Assembly: GCA_031384605.1 (NCBI GenBank)
Contig: JANNAT010000089.1
Span: 106,526 to 170,525, forward strand
Direction of reading: 5' to 3'
DNA from: JANNAT01 sp031384605
GTDB lineage: Bacteria > Pseudomonadota > Alphaproteobacteria > Rhodobacterales > Rhodobacteraceae
Length of the DNA: 64,000 nt
How positions within the stretch are numbered: the stretch's first letter is position 1; the number at the start of each line of letters is the position of its first letter. Positions 43,563 to 53,679 of this stretch are shown piece by piece. Below the pieces are notes generated by a model. The model searched no databases. It saw only the letters and a list, made by a program, of their open reading frames with translations, and was not told the DNA's origin. The translations under genes were made by a program, and so were the position numbers.

Positions 43563-46217
43563 TTATACCTCCAATGCGGCATAAACCGCCGCTATTGCCG
43601 CACCTGACAAACCGATATCTGCGCCGCCGGCCTGCGCCAAGTCTGGCCGCCCGCCACCACCCTTGCCGCCCATCGCCTCGGCCGCCGCCTTAACCAATGT
43701 TACCGCACTGATGCGATCAATCATATCCGCCGTCACCCCCGCCGCCACCGCTGGCTTACCCCCGGTATCGGCGATCAAAACCACAGCGCCCGAGCCGATT
43801 TGCGCCTTCATCTCATCAATCAGCCCCGGTAAATCCTTACCTGACACCCCCGAAAGCACTTTAACAATCAGCTTTACCCCGTTGATTTCAATAATCTCTT
43901 GCGCATCACCGCGCCCCCCCATTGCCAGTTCCCGCCGCAGTTGCGCCACCTCATTGGCCAATGCGCGTCGTTCCTCTTGAAGCCCACGCACCCGGTCCAA
44001 CACATCGCCCGGATGAGTTTTCAACGCCGCCGCGACATCTGCCAACCGCTGATCCTGCGCCCGCAAATGATCCAGCGCCGCTTGGCCGGTCAGCGCCTCA
44101 ATTCTGCGAACTCCGGACGACGAGGCCGACTCTGCCAGCAGCACAAAGGCCCCGATATCGCCGGTTCGCGCAACATGCGTGCCGCCGCACAGTTCCAGCG
44201 AATACGTCACCCCATCTGTGCCTTTGCCAGACCCGGACAAAGTGCCCATCGACACAACCCGCACTTCGTCACCGTATTTCTCGCCAAACAGCGCCTGCGC
44301 ACCCAAAGCGCGGGCATCATCTGGCGTCATGATCCGGGTATCAACCGGCGTGTTCTGGCGGATAAAGCCGTTCACGTCCGCCTCTACCGCCGTCTGATCG
44401 GCGGCCGTCATCGCGTGGCCATGACTGAAATCAAACCGCAAACGGTCAGGCGCATTCAACGATCCGCGTTGGGCAACATGATCGCCCAAAGCACGGCGCA
44501 ACGCCTCGTGCAGCAAATGCGTGGCCGAATGGTTGCCCTGAATGGCGCTGCGCCGTGTGTGGGAAACGGATAATTTCGCCGCTTGCTCTGGCACAATTTT
44601 CCCCGAACGCACCACACCGATGTGAATGAACACACCTGCAGATTTTTTCGTATCATTGATATCAACAACACCACTATCGGTTTCGATCACCCCGGCATCG
44701 CCGGTCTGACCGCCGCTTTCGGCGTAAAAAGGGGTTTGGTTAACCACGATCTGCACCGATGCCCCGACATCAGCAACAGCAATTTTTGCGCCGCCCTGCA
44801 CGAGTGCCAAAATCTGGCCTTCGGCCACTTCGGTATCATAGCCCAAAAATTCGGTAGCACCGTTATCTTGCGCCAACTCGAACCAGATCGCCGCATCCTT
44901 CGTCTCGCCGGTGCCGGACCAGGCCGCGCGCGCTTTGACACGCTGCTCGTTCATCGCTGCTTCAAATCCGGCCACGTCAACGCTGCGGCCTTGCTCGCGC
45001 AGCGCGTCTTGCGTCAGATCCAGCGGAAATCCGTAGGTGTCGTAAAGTTTAAACGCCGCCGCCCCAGGCAGCGCCGCCCCGTCAGGAATGCGCGCTAACT
45101 CGTCATCCAACAGCCGCAAGCCACGGTCCAGCGTGGTGCGAAACCGGGTTTCCTCTAACCGCAAGGTTTCCTCAATCATCGCTTGCGCGCGGCCCAGTTC
45201 CGGATAGGCGGCCCCCATTTGCCGCACCAGTGCCGGCACCAATTTGTGCATCACCGGATCTTCGGCCCCCAACATATGCGCATGCCGCATCGCGCGCCGC
45301 ATGATCCGGCGCAGCACATAGCCGCGCCCTTCGTTCGATGGCATCACCCCGTCGGCCATCAGAAAGCTGGTGGATCGCAGATGATCCGCAATCACCCGGT
45401 GGTGGGTTTTGCCGGGGCCATCGGGATCGGAACTGGTGGCATGGGCCGACGCCTCGATCAGCGCGCGCATCAAATCGGTGTCATAATTGTCGTGTTTGCC
45501 CTGCAACAGCGCGCCAATCCGCTCCAGCCCCATGCCGGTATCAATCGACTGCATATCCAGCGGGCGCATGCTGCCGTCGGCAAATTGTTCATTCTGCATG
45601 AACACGTTGTTCCAAATCTCAATAAACCGGTCGCCATCCTCATTCGGGCTGCCGGGTGGACCACCGGCGATATGATCGCCGTGATCATAAAAAATTTCCG
45701 TGCAAGGGCCACACGGGCCGGTCGGCCCCATCCGCCAGAAATTGTCATCGGTGGGAATGCGGATGATGCGCTGCTCGGGAAGACCTGCGATTTTTTTCCA
45801 CAGGCCTGCCGCTTCGTCATCGGTGTGGTAAACCGTGACACACAGCTTATCTGGGTTGATGTCGAAATCGCGGGTCAGCAACTCCCAGCTGAAGGCAATC
45901 GCTTCGGCTTTGAAGTAATCGCCAAAGCTGAAATTTCCCAGCATTTCGAAAAATGTGTGATGCCGCGCGGTATAGCCGACGTTATCAAGATCGTTGTGTT
46001 TGCCGCCTGCGCGCACACATTTCTGCGCTGTGGTTGCGCGTTTGTAATCTCGGTTTTCCACCCCGGTGAAGCAATTTTTGAACTGCACCATACCGGAATT
46101 CGCAAACATCAGCGTCGGATCATTGCGCGGCACCAAAGGAGAGCTGTCGACCACTTTATGGCCGTTACGAGCGAAAAAATCGAGGAAAGTAGAGCGGATG
46201 TCGTTCAAAGACGGCAT
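43563..46217 (-). CDS. alaS: Alanyl-tRNA synthetase
   Basis: The protein has 884 residues. Aminoacylation core (DIRSTFLDFFARNGH, RAGGKHNDLDNVGYTARHHTFFEMLGNFSFGDYFK), editing domain with GNHSATHLLH and CGGTHVARTGDIGAF, and C-Ala domain with a glycine-rich end (AAEAMGGKGGGGRPDLAQAGG). Ligates alanine to tRNA-Ala and clears mischarged Ser/Gly. Confidence 0.98.
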   Translation of the reverse strand: MPSLNDIRSTFLDFFARNGHKVVDSSPLVPRNDPTLMFANSGMVQFKNCFTGVENRDYKRATTAQKCVRAGGKHNDLDNVGYTARHHTFFEMLGNFSFGDYFKAEAIAFSWELLTRDFDINPDKLCVTVYHTDDEAAGLWKKIAGLPEQRIIRIPTDDNFWRMGPTGPCGPCTEIFYDHGDHIAGGPPGSPNEDGDRFIEIWNNVFMQNEQFADGSMRPLDMQSIDTGMGLERIGALLQGKHDNYDTDLMRALIEASAHATSSDPDGPGKTHHRVIADHLRSTSFLMADGVMPSNEGRGYVLRRIMRRAMRHAHMLGAEDPVMHKLVPALVRQMGAAYPELGRAQAMIEETLRLEETRFRTTLDRGLRLLDDELARIPDGAALPGAAAFKLYDTYGFPLDLTQDALREQGRSVDVAGFEAAMNEQRVKARAAWSGTGETKDAAIWFELAQDNGATEFLGYDTEVAEGQILALVQGGAKIAVADVGASVQIVVNQTPFYAESGGQTGDAGVIETDSGVVDINDTKKSAGVFIHIGVVRSGKIVPEQAAKLSVSHTRRSAIQGNHSATHLLHEALRRALGDHVAQRGSLNAPDRLRFDFSHGHAMTAADQTAVEADVNGFIRQNTPVDTRIMTPDDARALGAQALFGEKYGDEVRVVSMGTLSGSGKGTDGVTYSLELCGGTHVARTGDIGAFVLLAESASSSGVRRIEALTGQAALDHLRAQDQRLADVAAALKTHPGDVLDRVRGLQEERRALANEVAQLRRELAMGGRGDAQEIIEINGVKLIVKVLSGVSGKDLPGLIDEMKAQIGSGAVVLIADTGGKPAVAAGVTADMIDRISAVTLVKAAAEAMGGKGGGGRPDLAQAGGADIGLSGAAIAAVYAALEV

Positions 46218-46311
46218 GGACGGGCCCCCAAAAGGCTGAATAAACGCGTTGGGTTCCGTTTAACCGTGCGATCGGGGGCTGTAAACGTCAATGCGAATGA
46301 CAGATGAAAAA

Positions 46312-46337
46312 GGGCCAAAAGCATCTGCCTTTGGCCC
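46312..46337 (-). terminator. recA terminator (bidirectional form)
   Basis: The stem GGGCCAAA / TTTGGCCC with inner GC pair is flanked by AAAAA on its left and TTTTT on its right. It lies 25 nt past the recA stop on the minus strand, giving a T-run in that direction. Confidence 0.75.
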
Positions 46338-46361
46338 CGAATTTTTCCAACAGATCAAAGT

Positions 46362-47429
46362 TCAGTCGTCGATAATGGCACTATCTTCGGATTTTGCAGT
46401 AAAATCCAATCCATTGGCGGCGCGGATTTTATCTTCAATCTCTTGGGCAACGCCGGGGTTCTGTTTCAGGAACGATTTCGCGTTTTCCCGACCCTGCCCA
46501 ATGCGTTCGTCGCCATAAGAATACCAACTGCCGGATTTTTCCACGACGCCGGCTTTGACGCCGATATCGACCAATTCGCCAACCTTCGAGATGCCCTCGC
46601 CATACATGATGTCAAATTCCACCTCTTTGAACGGCGGCGAGACTTTGTTCTTAACCACTTTGACGCGGGTCGAATTGCCAACCACTTCGTCGCGGTCTTT
46701 GATCGCACCAATGCGGCGGATATCAAGGCGCACGCTTGCGTAGAATTTCAGGGCATTGCCGCCCGTCGTGGTTTCCGGGCTGCCAAACATCACGCCAATT
46801 TTCATCCGGATCTGGTTGATAAAGATCACCATGCAATTGGATTTGCCGATTGATCCCGTCAGCTTGCGCATGGCCTGGCTCATCAACCGGGCCTGACTGC
46901 CCATTTGCATGTCGCCCATATCGCCTTCGATTTCCGATTTTGGCACCAGCGCCGCCACCGAATCGATCACGATCAGGCTGACCGCCCCCGAGCGCACCAG
47001 CGTATCCACAATTTCCAGCGCCTGCTCACCCGTGTCGGGTTGTGAGATCAAGAGTTCATCCAGGTTAACGCCCAGCTTTTTGGCATATTGCGGGTCCAGC
47101 GCGTGTTCGGCATCGACAAAGGCGCAAACGCCGCCTTTTTTCTGCGCTTCGGCCACGGCGTGTAGGGTAAGCGTGGTTTTGCCCGATGATTCCGGGCCGT
47201 AAATCTCAATGATCCGCCCCTGTGGCAACCCACCGATTCCCAGCGCGATGTCCAATCCCAGCGACCCGGTTGATGTGGCCTCGATATCCATAATCGGATT
47301 GTCCGAACCCAGCTTCATAATCGAGCCTTTGCCGAACTGCCGTTCAATCTGTGCCAACGCACTTTCCAGCGCCTTTGCCTTATCCATTTCACGCTTTCCG
47401 TTCAACTCAAGGACGTTTGCCGCAGCCAT
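46362..47429 (-). CDS. recA: Recombinase RecA
   Basis: The protein has 355 residues from ATG 47429 (MAAANVLELNGKREMDKAKA). Walker A GPESSGKTTLTLHAV, MDIEATSTGSLGLDIALGIGGLPQGRIIEIYG and NQIRMKIGVMFGSPETTTGGNALKFYASVRLDIRR are unmistakable. Forms the strand-exchange filament and co-activates LexA cleavage. Confidence 0.98.
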   Translation of the reverse strand: MAAANVLELNGKREMDKAKALESALAQIERQFGKGSIMKLGSDNPIMDIEATSTGSLGLDIALGIGGLPQGRIIEIYGPESSGKTTLTLHAVAEAQKKGGVCAFVDAEHALDPQYAKKLGVNLDELLISQPDTGEQALEIVDTLVRSGAVSLIVIDSVAALVPKSEIEGDMGDMQMGSQARLMSQAMRKLTGSIGKSNCMVIFINQIRMKIGVMFGSPETTTGGNALKFYASVRLDIRRIGAIKDRDEVVGNSTRVKVVKNKVSPPFKEVEFDIMYGEGISKVGELVDIGVKAGVVEKSGSWYSYGDERIGQGRENAKSFLKQNPGVAQEIEDKIRAANGLDFTAKSEDSAIIDD

Positions 47430-47478
47430 TCTGTTTCCCCTTATTCCATAGCCGCGAGCGGGCGGCAATTGGGTGTGT

Positions 47479-47493
47479 GTTCTTGATTTGTTT
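47479..47493. promoter_or_regulatory. Weak SOS-box-like site upstream of recA
   Basis: GTTC-TTGATTT-GTTT lies 50 bp before the recA start and differs by one base from the alphaproteobacterial LexA consensus GTTC-n7-GTTC. The rest of the 235-bp gap between recA and cckA is AT-rich, without a gene. Confidence 0.35.
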
Positions 47494-47663
47494 ACCATAC
47501 TATTGGGGCAAAACAAGAACATTTAATTGATATTCTGCAAGATCAGTATGTTCCATTAAGGATTAACAAACCGTTAGCCGAGATTGTGAATTCGGTAAGA
47601 CAGATGCCATTTTCTGAATTTTCCGCAATTCGGCCACGCACCTTACTGCTTGCGCCAAATACT

Positions 47664-49994
47664 TCAGTGCAATTGCCCTTGCACGATGGCTGTCAGATCA
47701 TTCAAGGAAAACGGCTTGGGCAGAAACACCGAATTTGGAATCCGCGCCTGACCTTCGGAAAGGGCGTCTTCGGCATAGCCGGAAACGAAAATCACTTTCA
47801 CGTGGGGCCGGCTTTCCAAAGCCAATCGCACCCAGGACGGGCCATCCATCCCCGGCATCACAACATCTGTTACAAAGATATCGACCGCCAGATCGGGATC
47901 TTCCAGGGTTCGTAACGCCTCTTCGGCATTTTCCGCCTCTATCACGGTGTAGCCGCGCAATCGCAAGGCCCGGCTGGCAAAGGCACGCACCGGGGCTTCG
48001 TCTTCTACCAATAAAACCACACCTTCGCCCTGACGCATGATGATCGACTTCGGCGGCACCAAAGGTGTCTCTGACTGCATGGATTGTGTGGTGTTGATCG
48101 GGAAATACAGCTGAAAAACGCTGCCTTCGCCTTCGGTTGAATCAACAAAAATAAACCCGCCCGATTGTTTGACGATGCCATAAGCGGTGGACAGGCCCAA
48201 GCCGGTGCCTTCACCGATTTTCTTGGTGGTAAAGAACGGCTCGAATATCTTTTGCAAACAGTCTTCGGGAATGCCGCAGCCCTGATCGACAACCCGGATC
48301 AGGGCATAGTCACCGGCGGGCACAAGGGCGCGGTCGCGCCGCATGTCGTCGCGCAGGGTCAACGCTTCGGTATCAATGCGAATCATGCCGCCGTCTGGCA
48401 TCGCGTCGCGGGCATTCACCACCAGATTCATCACAACCTGTTCCAGTTGCCGCCTGTCGGCCCGGATTGGCCCCAGATCCGGTGCATGGGCCAGTTGTAA
48501 CTTGACGCGCTCTCCAACCAGGCGGTTCAGCAGATGCGCCAGATCCGATAACACATCTTGCACATCAAGATGCTCTGGCTTCAGGGTTTGTTTGCGCGAA
48601 AATGCCAGCAATTGCCCCACCAAGGCCGCCGCGCGATTGGCATTTTGATGGATTTGAATAAGATCGGCATATTCCGGATCTTCGCTGTCATGGCGCAGCA
48701 ATAGCAGATCGCAATGGCCCGAAATTGCCGTCAGAAGATTGTTGAAATCATGCGCGACGCCGCCCGCAAGTTGGCCGATTGCCTGCATTTTCTGGCTTTG
48801 AACAAATTGGGCTTCCAGCGTTTTTAGCGCCGTTGCGTCTTGCAGAACGGCCAGAACCACCGGGCGGCCCTGATCAACAATGCGGCGCAAAGTAACCTGA
48901 ATATACACCTCGGTCCCCGCCCCGCGGGCGCACAAAACCTCGGCCCCGCCTGGGATACGCTCGGACATGACATCGCCGAGCCAATCTGAAACCGGCCGTC
49001 CCAAACCTTCAAAAAGATCGTGAAACAGCGGCGTTGCATCGTCGGTTATCTTCAGCACGTCGCGCGCCGCGCGGTTGGCGACCCGCAACTTACCGTCAGA
49101 TGCAAATTTCATCAAAGCCACGGGCAGATGTTCAAAATCGGCCAAGGCCGATTCGGCACCGGGCTGCGACGAAACCGGCAGCAGATAGATTTCGCGCCGC
49201 TCTCCGGTGCCGTCAACCTCGGCGAGAATTGCGCGCACCGGGCCATGGGCTGCCGAGACTTCTACTTCTTCGCCTGAATGCAGGGTTTGGGTGGTAAAAA
49301 TCCGGTCAAGGCGTTTCGGCCGCCCGCCCAGCAATCTGCGCATCGCTTCATTGGTGAACAGCACCACGCCCGCCTTATTGGCGGTCAGCATCGGCAGGCT
49401 AAGCTGTTCGGCCCCGCGACCAGCATTGGTGCGATCAACAAATTCTTCTAACCGCCATAGAAAACGGTCAGACACCAATTGATGAACGGACAGTCGCAAA
49501 TGGCCGCGCCGGGTAACAACATCTTCGCGCGCCGCCCCCAGATTGGCGGCCCGGCTTTGCAATCGGTACAAAACCGCAGCGGGCGAGGCAAAATGGTCTT
49601 TCAGCGTTGAAATCAACGTGGTGCCGTCTTTTGCACCAAATCGGGCGCGCGCGGCCCCGTTCTGAAACTGAATTTCCCCCAGCGGGTTGGTGGTAAAGCA
49701 AGGGGCGGCATCATTATCAACCAATTGTGCCAGCCGCTGTTCTGACTGGATGTTCTGTCGCACAGCCAGCCAATCGCGGCCTTTGTGCAGCGCAATCAGA
49801 CACAAGCACGTCAAGCCCGCGATGGTCAGGCCCAACTGCTGCATCCGGTCTGCGATCAGTCCCGCCAATCCAAAACAGATCAAAGCCGCCACCAAAAGTA
49901 AGAACAGGCCCGATCGCTGCGCACGCGCGGGGGCGAACACGTCGGTCAAGTCTGAAACCGTTTTGGCCACCTGTTTCTCCGATCCGGGCTGCAT
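47664..49994 (-). CDS. cckA: Hybrid sensor histidine kinase CckA
   Basis: The protein has 776 residues. Two N-terminal membrane helices (LFLLLVAALICFGLAGLIAD; LGLTIAGLTCLCLIALH), PAS-like sensor regions, and HisKA with QLAGGVAHDFNNLLTAISGHCDLLLLRH. The HATPase domain shows NLVVNARDAM, GCGIPEDCLQKIFEPFFTTK and GTGLGLSTAYGIVKQSGG. The C-terminal receiver (VVLLVEDEAPVRAFA; FVTDVVMPGMDGP with the phospho-Asp) completes it. It feeds phosphate through ChpT to CtrA, which in Rhodobacteraceae controls motility and gene-transfer-agent genes. Confidence 0.92.
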   Translation of the reverse strand: MQPGSEKQVAKTVSDLTDVFAPARAQRSGLFLLLVAALICFGLAGLIADRMQQLGLTIAGLTCLCLIALHKGRDWLAVRQNIQSEQRLAQLVDNDAAPCFTTNPLGEIQFQNGAARARFGAKDGTTLISTLKDHFASPAAVLYRLQSRAANLGAAREDVVTRRGHLRLSVHQLVSDRFLWRLEEFVDRTNAGRGAEQLSLPMLTANKAGVVLFTNEAMRRLLGGRPKRLDRIFTTQTLHSGEEVEVSAAHGPVRAILAEVDGTGERREIYLLPVSSQPGAESALADFEHLPVALMKFASDGKLRVANRAARDVLKITDDATPLFHDLFEGLGRPVSDWLGDVMSERIPGGAEVLCARGAGTEVYIQVTLRRIVDQGRPVVLAVLQDATALKTLEAQFVQSQKMQAIGQLAGGVAHDFNNLLTAISGHCDLLLLRHDSEDPEYADLIQIHQNANRAAALVGQLLAFSRKQTLKPEHLDVQDVLSDLAHLLNRLVGERVKLQLAHAPDLGPIRADRRQLEQVVMNLVVNARDAMPDGGMIRIDTEALTLRDDMRRDRALVPAGDYALIRVVDQGCGIPEDCLQKIFEPFFTTKKIGEGTGLGLSTAYGIVKQSGGFIFVDSTEGEGSVFQLYFPINTTQSMQSETPLVPPKSIIMRQGEGVVLLVEDEAPVRAFASRALRLRGYTVIEAENAEEALRTLEDPDLAVDIFVTDVVMPGMDGPSWVRLALESRPHVKVIFVSGYAEDALSEGQARIPNSVFLPKPFSLNDLTAIVQGQLH

Positions 49995-50084
49995 TTGGCA
50001 CCATTACGGCAGCCAAATCATTAAGACAGGCTTAACCCGCGCCAAAAAAACAAAATAAACCTCTATAGGTTGTGTAGATTTGGA

Positions 50085-51236
50085 TTAAACTCGCGTCAAG
50101 AGCGCCACGAAAAACCCGTCGCCGCCGTCAAGCGGGCTGTAACTGCGCTGGGAAATCAGACGCCAATCCAGGTGGCGCGCAAGAAAGCCTTGAATTTGAT
50201 CTGTGTTTTCAACGTTTAACATCGAACATGTTGCATAGGCTAAAACACCACCCGGCGCGATCATCGACGCGGTCGTGGTTAATATCCGGGCTTGCACCGC
50301 GCAAAGATCGGCGAGTCTTGCCGCGGTCAACCCCCATTTACCCGCCGGATCGCGCCGCCAACTGCCAGACCCTGAACAGGGAACATCTGCGAGGATAAGG
50401 TCGTAGGGTGCTGATTTTACGCAGTTTTCGATGATTTGAACAAATGCGTTTGCCCGCGTCGCCCGATCTGGCAAATCGCGCATCCGGCTGGGGGCCGCAT
50501 CATGGGCAAACAGCGTTAATTTCGCGCGCGCGGCCATGGCAAGCGTCTTGCCACCACCACCTGCGCAATAGTCCAGCACCCGCATGCCACCGCGCAACGG
50601 TAAGTGATCGACAACCGCCTGCGAACTGGCATCCTGAAAGTCTACCAGCCCCATCAGATAGGCAGCATTTTTCTGAATTTTTCTTGCATTTTCAATAACC
50701 TGCAATGCGGTCTTCGACAAGGGATGCGGCACTGTTTCAATGCCATCTTGCCGCAACAGCGCTTGGGCATCGGCACAATCTGCTTTTAGCGTGTTCACCC
50801 TTAAAAATACCGGCGCACGCAGGCGAAGCGCCATCATAACCCGCCCAAAGCTGTTCCCAAGGCTGGCTTGCAAGAGCGGAGCCAGCCAATCCGGGCAATC
50901 CAATGCCGCGTTTCCCTGCGGTTCAAAACCCGCTTCAGCGGGGCCAATACTGGCTGGTGCATGGCCTTGGCCGGTGAAGAAATCCGCAGGATCAAGTCGT
51001 GCAGCACGCAAGCCACCTAATATCATCCCGCGCCCGGTTTCGGCCCCGCCATATGCGGCAAAAGACCGTTTGCACCGCAGCGCGTCAAACACCAGATCGC
51101 GCACGGCATATCGGTCGCCAGAGCCCGCATATCGACTGGCGCGGCCCCAGTTGGTCAACGCCGCATCGACGTTGATTCCAGCCAAAATATGGTCAAGACA
51201 GGCAATCGCAGCTGACAGGCGGGCGGCGGGGGTCAT
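50085..51236 (-). CDS. RsmB/Fmu-type rRNA (cytosine-C5) methyltransferase
   Basis: The protein has 383 residues. An N-terminal helical domain precedes the SAM-binding core: VLDYCAGGGGKTLAMAARAK (motif I), ILADVPCSGSGSWRRDPAGKW (motif IV with catalytic Cys) and LAYATCSMLNVENTDQI (motif VI with the second Cys). Probably methylates 16S rRNA C967 or another cytosine. It is 24 bp from guaB on the same strand. Confidence 0.88.
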   Translation of the reverse strand: MTPAARLSAAIACLDHILAGINVDAALTNWGRASRYAGSGDRYAVRDLVFDALRCKRSFAAYGGAETGRGMILGGLRAARLDPADFFTGQGHAPASIGPAEAGFEPQGNAALDCPDWLAPLLQASLGNSFGRVMMALRLRAPVFLRVNTLKADCADAQALLRQDGIETVPHPLSKTALQVIENARKIQKNAAYLMGLVDFQDASSQAVVDHLPLRGGMRVLDYCAGGGGKTLAMAARAKLTLFAHDAAPSRMRDLPDRATRANAFVQIIENCVKSAPYDLILADVPCSGSGSWRRDPAGKWGLTAARLADLCAVQARILTTTASMIAPGGVLAYATCSMLNVENTDQIQGFLARHLDWRLISQRSYSPLDGGDGFFVALLTRV

Positions 51237-51260
51237 GGTTAAGGTATCCCTGTAACCCGT

Positions 51261-52709
51261 TTATTCTACGCGGTAATTCGGGCTTTCGCGGGTGATCTGC
51301 ACATCGTGAACATGGCTTTCGCGCAGGCCTGCCCCGGTGATGCGCACGAACTGACACCCGGTTTGCATTTGCGCCACCGTGGCACATCCGGTATAGCCCA
51401 TCGCGGCCCGCAGCCCGCCCACCATCTGGTGGATCACTTGCGCGGCCGGGCCCTTATAAGGCACCTGGCCTTCGATCCCTTCGGGCACAAGTTTGTCAGA
51501 TGCCGCGTCTTTCTGGAAATATCTGTCCGCAGATCCCCGCGCCATCGCCCCAAGACTGCCCATGCCGCGGTAAGATTTGAACGACCGCCCGTTCCACAAG
51601 ATCATCTCGCCGGGCGATTCGTCGGTGCCCGCAATCGCCGATCCGACCATGGCGCAAGACGCGCCCGCCGCAATCGCCTTGGCAAAATCGCCCGATGATT
51701 TGATGCCGCCATCGGCGATGATCGGGATATCACCTGCCGCCCCAACCGCATCCATGATCGCGGTCAGTTGTGGAACCCCAACGCCCGCCACAATCCGCGT
51801 TGTGCAAATACTGCCCGGGCCGATGCCGACCTTGACCGCATCTGCCCCCGCCCCGATCAGCGCGCGGGTGGCTTCGGCTGTGGCCACGTTGCCCGCAACC
51901 ACTTGCACAGCATTGGAAAACTGCTTTATCCGCGCAACTGCCAGCGCCACGCCTTCGGAATGGCCGTGGGCGGTATCAATCACCACCATATCAACGCCCG
52001 CCTCTATCAGCGCCATTGAGCGTTCAAACCCCGCATCGCCGACGGTCGAGGCCGCAGCCACCCGCAAACGGCCCATATCATCCTTGCAGGCCTGCGGATT
52101 GAGCACCGATTTCTCGGTGTCTTTCAAGGTCAGCAACCCGGTCAGTTTGCCCGCCCCATCCGTGACCAGCAGCTTTTCGATGCGCCGCGATTTCATCATC
52201 GAAATGGCGGCTGCGCGGTCAATCGGTTCAAACAGCATCGCCAGATTTTCCGACGTCATCATGGCATGCACCGGGGTGCGATCATCAGACGCAAAGCGCA
52301 TGTCGCGGTTGGTAACGATCCCCAACACCCGGCCCATTGCATCCACCACGGGAAAGCCGGTGATCTGATAGCGGTCCATCAGCAGTTTGGCATCGGCCAG
52401 CGTCTGATCCGGCGTCAGGGTTACGGGTTGATACACCACACCCGATTCGAACCGTTTGACACGGCTGACCTCGCGCGCCTGTGCCACCAGATCAAGATTG
52501 CGGTGAATAACGCCAATTCCGCCCGCCTGCGCCATCGCAATTGCCATGCGGCCTTCGGTGACGGTATCCATCGCGGATGACAGCAGCGGAATATTCATCC
52601 GAATGCTTTTGGTCACAAAGGTTGACGTGTCGGCATCAGACGGCAAAACCGAACTTGCCGCCGGCACCAGCAGGACGTCATCAAAGGTAAACGCCTCGCG
52701 AATCTCCAT
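51261..52709 (-). CDS. guaB: Inosine-5'-monophosphate dehydrogenase
   Basis: The protein has 482 residues. Oxidises IMP to XMP, the rate-limiting step to guanine nucleotides. REAFTFDDVLLVPAASSVLPSD, two CBS domains (about 95-205), the loop GIGPGSICTTRIVAGVGVPQ with the catalytic Cys, and KSYRGMGSLGAM are present. The gap 52710-52890 to the divergent amidotransferase gene holds no gene. Confidence 0.98.
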   Translation of the reverse strand: MEIREAFTFDDVLLVPAASSVLPSDADTSTFVTKSIRMNIPLLSSAMDTVTEGRMAIAMAQAGGIGVIHRNLDLVAQAREVSRVKRFESGVVYQPVTLTPDQTLADAKLLMDRYQITGFPVVDAMGRVLGIVTNRDMRFASDDRTPVHAMMTSENLAMLFEPIDRAAAISMMKSRRIEKLLVTDGAGKLTGLLTLKDTEKSVLNPQACKDDMGRLRVAAASTVGDAGFERSMALIEAGVDMVVIDTAHGHSEGVALAVARIKQFSNAVQVVAGNVATAEATRALIGAGADAVKVGIGPGSICTTRIVAGVGVPQLTAIMDAVGAAGDIPIIADGGIKSSGDFAKAIAAGASCAMVGSAIAGTDESPGEMILWNGRSFKSYRGMGSLGAMARGSADRYFQKDAASDKLVPEGIEGQVPYKGPAAQVIHQMVGGLRAAMGYTGCATVAQMQTGCQFVRITGAGLRESHVHDVQITRESPNYRVE

Positions 52710-52890
52710 GAAAGCCTCCTCGGGGGTTCAAAGGGGAGTGTTCGATTGACGACCCGCATTTTCACGGGGCGCAACGATTGGCAAGGGGGTGCGGCCGGGT
52801 TCGGTGATATTTGCCGCGGGATGGATTGCACCGCTGCAGGCGGCATGCCATCAAACCAGCGGCAAACCTGCCCTGATCAAAGGCCCCCGA

Positions 52891-53586
52891 ATGCGCGTTG
52901 CCATCGTTGAAAATACCGCCGTTACTCATCACGGGCAGGTTGGTGTGGCCTTGCATATGGCGGGTGCGCGGATTGACCTGTTCAAGCCGTGGCGCGACGG
53001 CGTTTTGCCAGACATGGCCGATCACGATGCGCTTGTGGTGTTTGGCGGTGAGCAAAACGCGCTGGATGATGCAACGCACCCCTATTTGCCGCACTTGGCC
53101 GCACTGATGTTTGAAACCGCCCTGTCAGGCACGGCGGTGTTGGGGGTTTGCCTTGGGTCGCAACTGCTGGCGCGCGGCGCGGGGGCGCAAAACCATATCG
53201 GCACCACACGCGAATTTGGCTGGTGCGCGGTTGATCTTACGCCTGCAGCGCGGCGCGATCCGGTGTTGGCGCACCTGCCGCCCCGGTTTGATATCTTCGA
53301 ATGGCATTCCGACACGTTTACCCTGCCCCCGAACGCCGTTCATCTGGCGACATCGCCAAACGCGGCCAACCAGTGCTTTCGCATCGGGCGTGCCGGATAC
53401 GGCATGCAGTTTCATTTCGAGGCCAGTCGCGCCGTCGTGGCGGACTGGAGCAGGACTTTCCCCGAACTGATGCACAGTCTTGATCCCGCATGGCACACTG
53501 ATCACCCCTCACGCGCCCAGACCACCGGCGTCGGCGCAGATGCGCATGGCTTGGCAATTGCACAGGCCTGGGTGGCGATGATCTGA
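52891..53586 (+). CDS. Class I glutamine amidotransferase-like protein
   Basis: The protein has 231 residues from ATG 52891 (MRVAIVENTAVTHHGQVGVA). The nucleophile elbow GVCLGSQLLARGAG (Cys) and the His of GMQFHFEASR form the GATase1 triad. Stand-alone members split glutamine or gamma-glutamyl compounds; the GuaA-like flavour and guaB next door (divergent) are suggestive but do not prove a purine role. Confidence 0.85.
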   Translation: MRVAIVENTAVTHHGQVGVALHMAGARIDLFKPWRDGVLPDMADHDALVVFGGEQNALDDATHPYLPHLAALMFETALSGTAVLGVCLGSQLLARGAGAQNHIGTTREFGWCAVDLTPAARRDPVLAHLPPRFDIFEWHSDTFTLPPNAVHLATSPNAANQCFRIGRAGYGMQFHFEASRAVVADWSRTFPELMHSLDPAWHTDHPSRAQTTGVGADAHGLAIAQAWVAMI

Positions 53587-53679
53587 AAAACAGAAAGGTA
53601 ACTAATTGAAATTAAACAAAGTTTATTTCAACTTGGCCTGAATATTTAATATTTCTTTTTCCACTCGACAAGGTCAGGG